From Pedobacter steynii (lineage in GTDB: Bacteria > Bacteroidota > Bacteroidia > Sphingobacteriales > Sphingobacteriaceae), in assembly GCF_001721645.1 (NCBI RefSeq), contig NZ_CP017141.1, positions 4,526,001-4,590,000 of the forward strand: a DNA stretch of 64,000 bases. Reading direction: 5' to 3'. The notes beneath the pieces are model-generated. The model worked only from the letters and a program-made list of their open reading frames with translations. It was not told the origin of the DNA and did no database searches. Below, piece by piece: positions 7,542-15,808 of this stretch. Both the position numbers and the translations under genes were made by a program. Within the stretch, counting starts at the first letter, position 1; each line of letters opens with the position of its first letter.

Positions 7542-8948
7542 TTATTCGGCAGATCTTTTTAGTCCGAATTTTTCAATTTTACTGTAAAGGTGACTACGTT
7601 GAATGTCAATGTCGTCGGCAGTTTTGGATACATTCCAGTTGTTTTTTTCCAGTTTAAATTTGATAAATTCTTTTTCTGCGTAATCTTTATAATCCTGGAA
7701 ATTATTGAAGTTATCATAATTCGGACTTGCAGAACGCGTTACCTGAGCATTTGCCGAACCGTGATGTGCTGCACCGATGTTTGTTCCTCCACCAGGATTT
7801 GCAAACGCGGCCACATCATGTTCTGTAATGGCTTTATCGCTCAATATAATTAAACGTTCAATCATATTGTGCAGTTCACGTACATTCCCTGTCCATGGTA
7901 ATGCCTGAAGGGCAGTCATGGCTGCATCATTGATCTTTTTGGTCGGCATGCCATAATCCTTACAGATTTCTTCCAGAAAGTTTTGTGCAATTTCAGGGAT
8001 ATCTTCTACGCGTTCTGTTAAATGGGGAACATGGATATTGATCACGTTTAAGCGATGGTATAAGTCCATACGGAAGTTACCGTCTTCAATTTCCTTTAAC
8101 AGGTCTTTGTTTGTTGCGGCAAGAACCCTTACATTAACCTCCAATTCTTTTTCACCACCCACACGACTGATTTTATGTTCCTGCAAGGCGCGTAATACTT
8201 TTGCCTGTGCAGAAAGGCTCATGTCTCCAATTTCATCCAGAAAAAGTGTTCCTCCATTGGCCAGTTCAAATTTACCGATGCGTTGTTTTACTGCAGAGGT
8301 AAAAGATCCTTTTTCGTGTCCGAACAACTCACTTTCAATCAATTCTGAGGGAATTGCAGCACAGTTGACTTCTATTAAAGGGCTGTCTGCGCGGTTTGAT
8401 TTCTCATGCAGCCATCTTGCTACCAGTTCTTTACCACTTCCATTGGCTCCGGTAATTAACACACGGGCATCAGTAGGGGCTACACGCTCAATGGTTTCCT
8501 TGATTTTTCCGATACTTTCGGAACTACCTAATATATCTCTTGTTTTGCTGGCTTTTCTTTTAAGGACTTTTGTTTCGGTAACTAAAGTGCCTCTGTCCAG
8601 CGCATTTCTTACCGTGATTAATAACCTGTTTAAATCAGGTGGTTTTGAGATGAAATCAAACGCACCTTTTTTACTGGCTTCGATAGCGGTTTCCACTGTA
8701 CCATGACCGGAGATCATGATGAAAGGAAGGTCCGGGCTGTAGGCAAGTGCCTGTTCAAGCACCTCCATTCCGTCCATCTTATTCATCTTAATGTCGCAAA
8801 GTACGAGGTCGAATTTCTTCTTCTTAATCAGCTCTAGTCCGTCGACGCCATTATCTATATCTTCAACATCGTAGTTTTCGTACTCTAAGATCTCACGCAG
8901 GGTGCTTCTTATCGCCCGTTCATCATCAATTATTAATAATTTTGCCAT
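7542..8948 (-). CDS. NtrC-type sigma-54 response regulator with variant GSFTSA loop
   Basis: A 468-residue regulator with receiver (Asp8/Asp9, phospho-acceptor Asp52 in LCDIKMNKMDG), AAA+ sigma-54 activation domain and Fis-type HTH (VSKTADDIDIQRSHLYSKI). Walker A reads GANGSGKE instead of GETGTGKE, and the sigma-54-contacting loop reads GSFTSA instead of GAFTGA; the essential Phe and Thr are kept. Walker B is GGTLFLDEIGD. A low-complexity linker (GGGTNIGAAHHGSANAQ) precedes the HTH. No kinase is adjacent. The second sigma-54 regulator in this window, in front of kdp, has the canonical motifs, so the two probably differ in function. Confidence 0.93.
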   Translation of the reverse strand: MAKLLIIDDERAIRSTLREILEYENYDVEDIDNGVDGLELIKKKKFDLVLCDIKMNKMDGMEVLEQALAYSPDLPFIMISGHGTVETAIEASKKGAFDFISKPPDLNRLLITVRNALDRGTLVTETKVLKRKASKTRDILGSSESIGKIKETIERVAPTDARVLITGANGSGKELVARWLHEKSNRADSPLIEVNCAAIPSELIESELFGHEKGSFTSAVKQRIGKFELANGGTLFLDEIGDMSLSAQAKVLRALQEHKISRVGGEKELEVNVRVLAATNKDLLKEIEDGNFRMDLYHRLNVINIHVPHLTERVEDIPEIAQNFLEEICKDYGMPTKKINDAAMTALQALPWTGNVRELHNMIERLIILSDKAITEHDVAAFANPGGGTNIGAAHHGSANAQVTRSASPNYDNFNNFQDYKDYAEKEFIKFKLEKNNWNVSKTADDIDIQRSHLYSKIEKFGLKRSAE

Positions 8949-9020
8949 AGGTGGTACTCATCATTTTTATCAGATACGAATATATTACTTTTATCAACAA
9001 GGAGTGATAAAATAAAAAAT

Positions 9021-9388
9021 GCAAGCCTGTAAGCCGGGTTCTGTACACTGATTGCTCAGCGTTTCTATCATTAATCCACTATAAATGTTACCATTTATCT
9101 CTAACGACCTACCCGCTAACATCGGACGAGCAGCCCTACATGCGTTAGCCTATTTGGTCTTTCAACTCCCGGGGTTTACCAGCAATCCGGTTGCCCGGAA
9201 TACTCGTGAGCTCTTACCTCACGTTTTCAACCTTACCTGTGCTTAAAAGCCATCGGCGGTATATTTTCTGCGGCACTTTCCATAACTCAGGTTTTCAATC
9301 CTAAGCCTCTTCCCGTTAGGAAGCGAGATGCTCTGTGTTGCCCGGACTTTCCTCTCCGATAAATCGCAGCGATAGAACGGCTTGCATT
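9021..9388 (-). ncRNA. rnpB: RNase P RNA (catalytic subunit)
   Basis: Read on the minus strand, the RNA begins with GCAAGCCGTTCTATCGC, followed by the universal bacterial P4 strand GAGGAAAGTCCGGGC (complement near 9340-9360). It ends with the matching ACAGAACCCGGCTTACAGG and GGCTTGC. The terminal GCAAGCC/GGCTTGC pairing is stem P1. The T-rich tail after the 3' end (complement of 9001-9020) gives a terminator. It processes the 5' ends of tRNA precursors with the RnpA protein. Confidence 0.95.
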
Positions 9389-9397
9389 TTTGTGTTG

Positions 9398-9405
9398 CAA
9401 AGATA
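9398..9405 (-). promoter_or_regulatory. -7 promoter box of rnpB
   Basis: On the minus strand TATCTTTG matches TAnnTTTG, about 10 nt before the predicted 5' end of RNase P RNA, which is the expected distance. Confidence 0.65.
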
Positions 9406-9419
9406 TAAAAAAACGGGGT

Positions 9420-10058
9420 TTATCGGATAAAAGGCAGACTTCTTACTGCTGCTGCTATTAAATATTCGGAAATATAACTGTATTGTACATCGTGATCGTA
9501 GAACCTCCACATTTGTTTTCCGGTTCGCCCGTCATAAAGTACAAGTGTAAGTGTATTCTTGATTAAGGTAGAGACGCTAGGCATTTTTACGGATAGTGAA
9601 GCCGTATCTATGGTCATCTGGCTCTCTTTAACAAAGGAATTACTTTCATACAGACCAGATATGATGGCATCTACACCCAGGATTTTAGCAATTTCTTCTT
9701 TTGTATACTGATCCAGCCTGCTGCTCATTTCTGATTTCAACAGCAAGAGATTGGTTTTTTCAATGTCCTGAATTTCTACTTTCATCCGATGGGATTTGGG
9801 TAAAATATAACTGTATAGTCTGGACTGATTGGCCAATCCGGTATTTTCAATCGCTTTATTTCTTTCGTTGAGGTATGAAACCTGGCTTTTAAAGCTCAAT
9901 TGTGATCCTATCGGCAAAATTGCAATTACTTTATAGTCCTTCATTGTTTTTTTCAGATCGGGATGGGTATATACCTGTTTTGTCCTGGAAAAACCGAATT
10001 GTGCATGGGCCATCATACCGATGGTCATTGCTATTAAAAATAAAAAGATCCTTTTCAT
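9420..10058 (-). CDS. secreted protein of unknown function, tandem paralogue 1
   Basis: A 212-residue exported protein starting MKRIFLFLIAMTIGMMAHAQ, with cleavage after HAQ. The ATG at 10058 is chosen over one 48 nt upstream because it gives a clean signal peptide. The mature part has YKVIAILPIGSQLSF, QDIEKTNLLL, and GVDAIISGLYES, followed by a C-terminal strand TLVLYDGRTGKQMWRF. The pattern (VAILPF... D-E-K-T-N... LGVDAIxxG) resembles the TolB-N-like fold of CsgG/GNA1162-type envelope proteins. It is about one third identical by eye to the neighbouring gene. Function unknown; probably periplasmic or outer-membrane associated. Confidence 0.8.
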   Translation of the reverse strand: MKRIFLFLIAMTIGMMAHAQFGFSRTKQVYTHPDLKKTMKDYKVIAILPIGSQLSFKSQVSYLNERNKAIENTGLANQSRLYSYILPKSHRMKVEIQDIEKTNLLLLKSEMSSRLDQYTKEEIAKILGVDAIISGLYESNSFVKESQMTIDTASLSVKMPSVSTLIKNTLTLVLYDGRTGKQMWRFYDHDVQYSYISEYLIAAAVRSLPFIR

Positions 10059-10194
10059 TGGAATATGTTTTAATGATGATGAAGCGATCATAACAAGGAT
10101 GATCACTTTATCGGATTAAGAAGATGAGAATTGGCTGGTGATTCGTTCAGGGGGGGAGAAACGGAACCACCAGACCAATTCAGGGGTAAAAAAA

Positions 10195-10839
10195 TTACTT
10201 GCTGTAAGGGAAGTTTCTGGAAACTTTTCTCATCATCCGGTCGATGAGCTCATCGCTTGAGCTGAATACATCGTCGTTCATGCTTTTGAAGAAGCGCCAT
10301 AATAAATCGCCGCTAGGGCCATCATTTACCATCATCGTCAATGCGCCTGATCCGGTTTTGCTTCCCATTCCTCCAAATAATACGGTAGTTACAATAGCTC
10401 CTGCTTCAGATTTTGACTGTTCCGCTTCGAATTTACCAGCGATCACTGCGTCGACATTCAGGGCTTTAGCGATTTCATCTTTGGTAAATTCCCCGAGTTT
10501 ATCGGTCATTCCTGCTTTCTTTAACAGTACATTGGTTTTTTCCACGTCCTGAAATTCTACGGTATACTTTGAGGCTTTACGAAGCAAAAAGGTGTAGATG
10601 CTGGACTGAATAGAATAAGCCTTTTCTCTTTCCTTCTCCCGGTTGGTTTCGATGTCGAAATCCCGGGGTTGCTTTTTATAGGTCATCTTTACCTCGAAAG
10701 GCAAAATGGCGACCAATTTGTGCGTTTTTACTGCTTCCTGCAGTTTCGGACTGATGAATACCTGTTTGGCATTCTCGTACTGAGCATTGGCGACCATACC
10801 AGTCACCATCGCTACAAATAGTAACAATGATTTTTTCAT
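10195..10839 (-). CDS. secreted protein of unknown function, tandem paralogue 2
   Basis: A 214-residue paralogue of the next gene downstream, sharing signal-peptide style (MKKSLLLFVAMVTGMVANAQ), LVAILPFEVKMTYKKQ, DVEKTNVLLKKAG, LNVDAVIAGKFE and a DLLWRFF segment near the end. A glycine-rich hydrophobic stretch (VTTVLFGGMGSKTGSG) around residue 155 is not matched in the sister protein and could insert into a membrane. The two genes are 136 nt apart in the same direction, a tandem duplication. Function unknown. Confidence 0.8.
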   Translation of the reverse strand: MKKSLLLFVAMVTGMVANAQYENAKQVFISPKLQEAVKTHKLVAILPFEVKMTYKKQPRDFDIETNREKEREKAYSIQSSIYTFLLRKASKYTVEFQDVEKTNVLLKKAGMTDKLGEFTKDEIAKALNVDAVIAGKFEAEQSKSEAGAIVTTVLFGGMGSKTGSGALTMMVNDGPSGDLLWRFFKSMNDDVFSSSDELIDRMMRKVSRNFPYSK

Positions 10840-10879
10840 TTGATAGATTTTTTAAAAAATCATCAATGCGTCTTTAATC

Positions 10880-10887
10880 CAAAGTTA
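10880..10887 (-). promoter_or_regulatory. -7 promoter box of the secreted paralogue pair
   Basis: TAACTTTG on the minus strand matches TAnnTTTG, 41 nt before the ATG of the upstream paralogue. No clear -33 element is seen. Confidence 0.5.
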
Positions 10888-11021
10888 ATGGAGGTGGAAC
10901 TCATAATGATTTCATTTGTGTGTAAACAATATTATGTAGAATCTTTTAAATTATTATGAAATAATTAAAGACTATGGAACTTTTTTAGTGATGATTTTTA
11001 AGCGATGGAGATGCTAAAACG

Positions 11022-11061
11022 TTATTACCTCAGAAAAACTCGGTTTTTTCTGAGGTAATAA
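11022..11061 (-). terminator. 17-bp hairpin, terminator of the cytochrome c/SCO operon
   Basis: A perfect 17-bp inverted repeat (11022-11038 with 11045-11061, loop 6 nt) whose arms carry TACCTCAG and an A5/T5 tract at the loop side. It lies 91 nt downstream of the minus-strand cytochrome c stop and is followed in that direction by a short T-rich stretch. Confidence 0.6.
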
Positions 11062-11152
11062 ATTGTAATATTTTTATTAAAATCCGGCTTTAGGCTGCTG
11101 GTTGGGAATATTTAACCAGATGAGATGGGTGTTTTGCTACTCCGGGTAAAGC

Positions 11153-11575
11153 TTATTTACAGTTTTTTAAATCGTTGGAAGTTTGTTCCAAAGTGTACAT
11201 CCCTTGTTTATTCCCGAAAGAATTGGTGATGTAAACGACAATCTGCGCAATATCAATAGCGGCCAAAGTTTGAAAGTCCGGCATTTTACCTTCATACTTC
11301 TGTCCATGTATGGTGATGGCTTCAGTCATCCCGTTTTTTAGGTAACAAGCCAGTTTCTGTTTGTTTTCTTTTAAGAATACGGTGTCGGTAAGTGGGGGGG
11401 CCAATGCACCCAATCCTTCTCCATTGGCGCCATGGCAATTCTGGCAATATTTGATGTAATAATCGCGGCCGTTGGTATAATAAATGTCTTGTTTTACCTG
11501 ATCTGCACTCTGACAGGAATAAATCATGCTGAGGAGGGTAAAGAGAACGATGGTACTGATCAATAATTTACGCAT
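11153..11575 (-). CDS. mono-heme cytochrome c lipoprotein
   Basis: A 140-residue protein with lipoprotein signal ending in SMIYSC (lipid Cys at residue 21), then a single class I cytochrome c domain. The heme attachment site is CQNCH, followed by GANGEGLGALAPPLTD; the distal Met ligand is probably in YEGKMPDF. It sits 2 nt after the SCO gene, so both are co-transcribed. A membrane-anchored cytochrome c with a SCO copper chaperone fits maturation of, or electron delivery to, a terminal oxidase. The oxidase itself is not adjacent. Confidence 0.9.
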   Translation of the reverse strand: MRKLLISTIVLFTLLSMIYSCQSADQVKQDIYYTNGRDYYIKYCQNCHGANGEGLGALAPPLTDTVFLKENKQKLACYLKNGMTEAITIHGQKYEGKMPDFQTLAAIDIAQIVVYITNSFGNKQGMYTLEQTSNDLKNCK

Positions 11576-11577
11576 GG

Positions 11578-12234
11578 TTATTTTTTGTCTTCAGCAAGTA
11601 ATACAGGAATATCTTTAGTCAGCTGTTCCACCTGTTTCGGATCGGTTCCATCATAAGCGCCACGAATGCGTTTTTGTTTGTCTATCAGAACCAGCCATCC
11701 CTGATGGATATAACCGTCTCTGGACGTGGTATCTTCCATCACTGCAACCAGGTAATTGCGTTCTGCCAGCTTATATACACTGTCTTTTGATCCGTATACA
11801 AACTGCCATTTATTGCCATCTACTCCAAGTTTCTGTGCGTATTTTTTTAATACAGAAGGTTTGTCGTATTTAAAATCTATGGTATGGGAAAGGTACATTA
11901 CATCAGGATTGTCTTTATATTTTTCAAATATGCTTTTCATGTTTCTATGCATGGTCGGGCAAATTGTGGTACATGAAGTGAAAAAGAAATCTGCAATATA
12001 GATTTTGTCTTTGAACTGATCATTGGTAATGTAAACACTATCCTGGTTTAAGAAGCGAAAGGGAGGAATGGTCTGATAAAGGGTGTCTACCCCCATGGAA
12101 CCATCTTCATTTTTAACAGACACTGCTTCTCTGGGCCCGAGGATGGGTAATTTTTTACTGTCCTGACAAGAAGAGATAAAGATTGCGAGTGCAAATAGAA
12201 AGGGTAATGGGCGGGAAAAGTTCAGCTTCATCAT
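11578..12234 (-). CDS. SCO1/SenC-family copper chaperone lipoprotein (copy 1)
   Basis: SCO proteins load copper into the CuA site of cytochrome oxidase or act as thiol-disulfide reductases in the periplasm. The protein has 218 residues, a lipoprotein signal (FISSC), a thioredoxin fold with the copper motif CTTICP in FFFTSCTTICPTMHRN, and the third ligand His in GYIHQGWLVLID. A second, clearly similar copy lies at 30157-30795, in the copper cluster. It heads a two-gene operon with a cytochrome c, and a TACCTTTG -7 box lies 21 nt before the ATG. Confidence 0.92.
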   Translation of the reverse strand: MMKLNFSRPLPFLFALAIFISSCQDSKKLPILGPREAVSVKNEDGSMGVDTLYQTIPPFRFLNQDSVYITNDQFKDKIYIADFFFTSCTTICPTMHRNMKSIFEKYKDNPDVMYLSHTIDFKYDKPSVLKKYAQKLGVDGNKWQFVYGSKDSVYKLAERNYLVAVMEDTTSRDGYIHQGWLVLIDKQKRIRGAYDGTDPKQVEQLTKDIPVLLAEDKK

Positions 12235-12254
12235 TTTATTATTATTGAATCCGC

Positions 12255-12262
12255 CAAAGGTA
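12255..12262 (-). promoter_or_regulatory. -7 promoter box of the SCO/cytochrome c operon
   Basis: TACCTTTG on the minus strand matches TAnnTTTG and ends 21 nt before the SCO start codon. Confidence 0.55.
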
Positions 12263-12424
12263 GCTAAAATGAAATTAACCCTGCCATTTTGATAAGGTCC
12301 ACTATTGCCACAATAGCGTCATGAAATTATTATTCAGGCCTTAATTAATCTCCAAAGCGTCTTTTTGAATTCTGGCACGTTTGGGCATCTGGTTTGAAAG
12401 CGGTTGGGGTAAAATAAATTAAGA

Positions 12425-13033
12425 ATGGAAAATCCAATGATCTTTGTGCGTATTGCTACCATAAATGATATAAAATACGTCGATGAAATAATTCAGGAAA
12501 CGGAATCCTCTGCTATTGCCAGGGGATCTGGAATTTCAAAACGAAGCCCGGAAGCGCTGGCTCAGAAAATCAGAGATGAGAAAGCGGTAATTGCAGTGAC
12601 GACTGCCGGGGAATGGGTAGGTTTCGCTTATTTTGAAGTCTGGGAGAACGGTAATTTTATCTCGAATTCCGGATTGATTGTTTCTCCGAAATTCCGTAAA
12701 ACAGGAGTGGCCAGAGCCATTAAGGACCGGATCTTCAGAATGTCCAGAAGAAGATATCCCAAAGCAAAAATTTTCAGCATTACTTCAGGCATTGCCATTA
12801 TGAAGATGAATACGCAATTGGGCTTTGAACCTGTCACCTTTGCCGAGATTACAAAAGACCCTTCCTTCTGGGAAGGTTGCAAAAGCTGTGTGAACTACAG
12901 TATCCTTGAAGGCAAGAAAAAATGCAATTGCTTGTGTACTGCGATGTTATTCGATCCGGAAAAAATACAAGCAGAACGACAGCTGACGATGCCTGTTGAG
13001 GCTTATCAGCGGTACCTTTCTAACACCAATTGA
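12425..13033 (+). CDS. GNAT N-acetyltransferase of the Bacteroidota arginine-cluster type
   Basis: A 202-residue acetyltransferase. The acetyl-CoA site is in SGLIVSPKFRKTGVARAIKDRI, and a later block reads IMKMNTQLGFEPV. The C-terminal part is Cys-rich, with CKSC and CNCLC motifs spaced ~18 residues apart, a feature I associate with the GNAT that opens arginine biosynthesis clusters in Bacteroidota and may act as N-acetylglutamate synthase. The next gene is an ArgE-like deacetylase, which supports an arginine link, but no other arg gene is present. The enzyme's substrate is an inference. Confidence 0.8.
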   Translation: MENPMIFVRIATINDIKYVDEIIQETESSAIARGSGISKRSPEALAQKIRDEKAVIAVTTAGEWVGFAYFEVWENGNFISNSGLIVSPKFRKTGVARAIKDRIFRMSRRRYPKAKIFSITSGIAIMKMNTQLGFEPVTFAEITKDPSFWEGCKSCVNYSILEGKKKCNCLCTAMLFDPEKIQAERQLTMPVEAYQRYLSNTN

Positions 13034-13134
13034 TTGGTCGGAAATACAGTTCCGAAATCAAGAGGTTAACTCAGATTTTCTAATCAGAATCATTAAACCA
13101 ATTCAATAAATCAAATCATCAAATCAAAAAGCAT

Positions 13135-14277
13135 ATGAATCCCAATTCCACAAAAAGCTCCGGCAGTCTGCCCGACTTATATACTTTGACTGAAGACCCA
13201 ATCCAGTTGTTAAGAAAGTTAATCTCTACACCTTCATTCAGTGGTGAAGAAATCAATACCGCTGATCAGCTGGAATCCTTTTTGAACCATCACGATGTGT
13301 TTACTTTCCGGAAATTCAATAACATCTGGTGTTATAACCGGAATTTTGACCCTTCAAAACCAACCCTTTTGCTCAATTCTCATCACGATACGGTAAGGCC
13401 ATCAAAGGCTTATCAAAATGATCCTTTTCATCCTTTTATCAAAGATGGAAAACTACATGGATTGGGAAGTAATGATGCCGGAGGATGCCTGGTTTCTTTG
13501 ATGGCAGCTTTCCTTCATTTCCATGAATTTACAGACCTGCCTTACAACCTTTGCTTTGCCGCGACTGCCGAGGAAGAGACTTCCGGAGAGAAAGGATTGA
13601 AATGTATCCTGCCCGAACTTCAGAACATTGCTTTTGCCATTGTTGGAGAACCTACACAAATGGAAATGGCCGTTGCTGAGAAAGGGTCTATGGTTCTGGA
13701 TTGTACCAGCTATGGTAAGCCTGGTCATGCCGCCAGGGAAGAAGGAGACAATGCAATTTATAAAGCCTTTGCGGATATGCAATGGTTTGCCGCTTTTATC
13801 TTTCCTATTGAAGGCGATCTGCAGAGTCCGGTGAAAATGACGGTGACAGAAGTCAATGCCGGAATTCAGCATAACATTGTCCCTGGGGAGTGTAATTTTA
13901 CAGTTGACATCCGTTTTACCCATTCCTGGACGCCAAAAGAAATCTTAACGACCATTTATAACCATACCACCTGCAAAATCAAAGTGCGTCCAAACGTCAT
14001 GAATCCTTCCTTTATTGACGGACATCATCCCTTGGTGATGGCCGGGAAAGAAATCGGAAAGACCAGTTATTGCTCGCCTACCAGTTCAGATCAGGGCTGG
14101 CTGGATGTTCCCTCTATGAAAATGGGGCCTGGTGATTCTGCCAGATCGCATATGGCAGACGAGTTCATTTATATAGATGAAATCCGGGAAGGAATTGCGA
14201 CTTATATCTGGCTGCTGGAATCTTTATTCAGCAATCACGGAAAGAAGAAAAACTTACTTGTCTCAGATAATTATTAA
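13135..14277 (+). CDS. M20-family metallo-deacetylase, ArgE-like
   Basis: A 380-residue M20 zinc hydrolase. Metal and catalytic positions are visible: His84 and Asp85 in LLNSHHDTV, Asp114 in SNDAGG, and the Glu cluster 146-148 in AEEETSG. The lid domain holds EKGSMVLDCTSYGKPGHAA. The family includes N-acetylornithine deacetylase (ArgE) and succinyl-diaminopimelate desuccinylase (DapE). The upstream arginine-type GNAT favours ArgE, or the N-succinylornithine variant used by some Bacteroidota. The gene begins 101 nt after the GNAT with no terminator between, so an operon is likely. Confidence 0.85.
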   Translation: MNPNSTKSSGSLPDLYTLTEDPIQLLRKLISTPSFSGEEINTADQLESFLNHHDVFTFRKFNNIWCYNRNFDPSKPTLLLNSHHDTVRPSKAYQNDPFHPFIKDGKLHGLGSNDAGGCLVSLMAAFLHFHEFTDLPYNLCFAATAEEETSGEKGLKCILPELQNIAFAIVGEPTQMEMAVAEKGSMVLDCTSYGKPGHAAREEGDNAIYKAFADMQWFAAFIFPIEGDLQSPVKMTVTEVNAGIQHNIVPGECNFTVDIRFTHSWTPKEILTTIYNHTTCKIKVRPNVMNPSFIDGHHPLVMAGKEIGKTSYCSPTSSDQGWLDVPSMKMGPGDSARSHMADEFIYIDEIREGIATYIWLLESLFSNHGKKKNLLVSDNY

Positions 14278-14297
14278 TATTGTCTAAATTATCAGCT

Positions 14298-15629
14298 ATG
14301 CAAGATACGGTCCTCATTATCGACGACGAAAAGAAAATCTGTAGCCTCCTTGCGAGGATTATAGAACTGGAGGGATTTAAGGTATTTCAGGCAAATACGG
14401 GAAAGGAAGGATTGAAAACGCTTTCAATGCAGGAGGTAGATGTGGTGATCAGCGATGTGAAGCTACCCGATATCAATGGCGTAGAGCTGGTAAAAGAGAT
14501 TAAAAAAATCAAACCTTATGTGGAAGTGATCAACCTGACTGCCTTTGGAACTATTTCAGATGGGGTTATGGCGATGAGGAACGGCGCTTTTGATTACATC
14601 ACTAAAGGAGATGACAACGATAAGATTATCCCATTGGTCTATAAAGCAATGGATAAAGTGAAACTGCAGCGCAGGGTTTACGAACTGGAGAATAAAATCA
14701 TCAAAAAACATAGCTTTAGTACCATTCTGGGGCAGTCCAGATCGATGAAAGAGGCAATGGATCTGGCTCAAAAGGTTTCTGCAACGGATACTACCGTGTT
14801 GTTACTCGGAGAAACAGGTACGGGAAAAGAAGTTTTTGCCCAGGCCATCCATTATGAAAGCCCAAGGAAGATGAAGCCGTTTGTTGCCTTGAACTGTAGC
14901 GGCTTTAATCCGGAACTCCTGGAAAGTGAATTGTTTGGGTATAAACAAGGTGCTTTTACAGGGGCTATGAAAGATAAAAGGGGATTATTGGAGGAAGCAA
15001 ATGAGGGGACCCTGTTCCTGGATGAGATTGGGGAGATGAACCTCGACCTTCAGGCAAAGCTGCTACGGGTACTGGAAAACCAGACCTTTATCAAAGTAGG
15101 GGATACCCATACCAGCAAAGTAAATGTCCGGATCATTGCAGCAACGAACAGGAACCTGAAAGATGAAGCAGAAGCAGGGAAGTTTAGGTTAGACCTTTAT
15201 TTCAGGCTTTCTGTATTCTCTATTGAACTCCCTAATCTTTCTCAGCGGAAAACAGATATTCTCCTGATTGCGAAACATTATTTAAAGGAATTTGGCCTGA
15301 AAGTCAATAAGCCTGATTTCGTGATGGACGAAGGATTTTCAGATTTGCTGTTGAAGCATGTCTGGAAAGGAAACATCAGGGAATTGAAAAATGTGATGGA
15401 AAGGGTGGTCATCCTTGCCGATGGAAATACCGTCACCGCGAACCTCCTGCCTTATGAGTTTCATACAGATACCCAGGAAGAAGATTCTATGAAAATGCAG
15501 GTTATCGAGAAGCAACACATCAATAAGGTATTGAAACATACCAGAGGTAATAAAACAGAAACCGCCAGGTTACTGGGGATTGGTTTGACCACCTTATACC
15601 GTAAAATGGAAGAATATAAGATCAGCTAA
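14298..15629 (+). CDS. NtrC-type sigma-54 response regulator, probable kdp regulator
   Basis: A 443-residue regulator: receiver (Asp9/Asp10, phospho-acceptor Asp53 in VISDVKLPDING), AAA+ domain with canonical GETGTGKE Walker A and GAFTGA sigma-54 loop, and Fis-type HTH (NKTETARLLGIGLTTLYRKM). I use ATG 14298 rather than TTG 14280 because the receiver's beta-1 strand starts right after it. It lies upstream of kdpFABC and in the same direction. In other bacteria the regulator of kdp is the OmpR-type KdpE; here no KdpE is present, so this sigma-54 activator is the likely replacement. Confidence 0.92.
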   Translation: MQDTVLIIDDEKKICSLLARIIELEGFKVFQANTGKEGLKTLSMQEVDVVISDVKLPDINGVELVKEIKKIKPYVEVINLTAFGTISDGVMAMRNGAFDYITKGDDNDKIIPLVYKAMDKVKLQRRVYELENKIIKKHSFSTILGQSRSMKEAMDLAQKVSATDTTVLLLGETGTGKEVFAQAIHYESPRKMKPFVALNCSGFNPELLESELFGYKQGAFTGAMKDKRGLLEEANEGTLFLDEIGEMNLDLQAKLLRVLENQTFIKVGDTHTSKVNVRIIAATNRNLKDEAEAGKFRLDLYFRLSVFSIELPNLSQRKTDILLIAKHYLKEFGLKVNKPDFVMDEGFSDLLLKHVWKGNIRELKNVMERVVILADGNTVTANLLPYEFHTDTQEEDSMKMQVIEKQHINKVLKHTRGNKTETARLLGIGLTTLYRKMEEYKIS

Positions 15630-15657
15630 AGGGAATCTCCAATACATTCATTATGAT

Positions 15658-15688
15658 AAAAAACCCTTCCAAAATGGAAGGGTTTTTT
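15658..15688 (+). terminator. rho-independent terminator after the sigma-54 regulator
   Basis: CCCTTCCA (15664-15671) pairs with TGGAAGGG (15675-15682), flanked by A6 and T6 runs. It separates the regulator from the kdp structural genes, which therefore need their own promoter. Confidence 0.9.
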
Positions 15689-15700
15689 CGTTTATGATTT

Positions 15701-15717
15701 TTGGCATTTGCTCTGTA
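15701..15717 (+). promoter_or_regulatory. weak sigma-54-like promoter candidate before kdp
   Basis: TTGGCA gives a good -24 element; at the correct spacing the -12 element reads CTGTA instead of TTGCA, keeping only the G of the conserved GC. It is the best match I found between the terminator and the first kdp reading frame, and the adjacent regulator is a sigma-54 activator. The match is only partial. Confidence 0.3.
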
Positions 15718-15808
15718 TGTTGATTTTTAGCCTCGTAATCAGTGTTTTACGACTTTGGTCCGGACTCTGGTATGCCGATTGGCTATGGCTATCTAAAATA
15801 GCTAATTT

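Larger units (their letters stand above)
10840..11152. other. 313-bp AT-rich intergenic region
   Basis: No gene is supported here. It holds the minus-strand promoter of the secreted paralogue pair (10880-10887) and one long hairpin (11022-11061) downstream of the cytochrome c gene. The remainder is AT-rich without recognisable structure. Confidence 0.6.

Noticed and set aside
7469..7657. plus-strand frame after the CLC gene
   Set aside because: It runs through a bidirectional terminator and the end of the convergent regulator.
8038..8706. 222-residue open frame antisense to the NtrC-type gene
   Set aside because: It is the mirror frame of a strongly conserved AAA+ gene, and its translation has no domain pattern or promoter.
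9316..9510. minus-strand frame over RNase P RNA
   Set aside because: It overlaps the rnpB 5' end and its promoter; the RNA explains the conservation.
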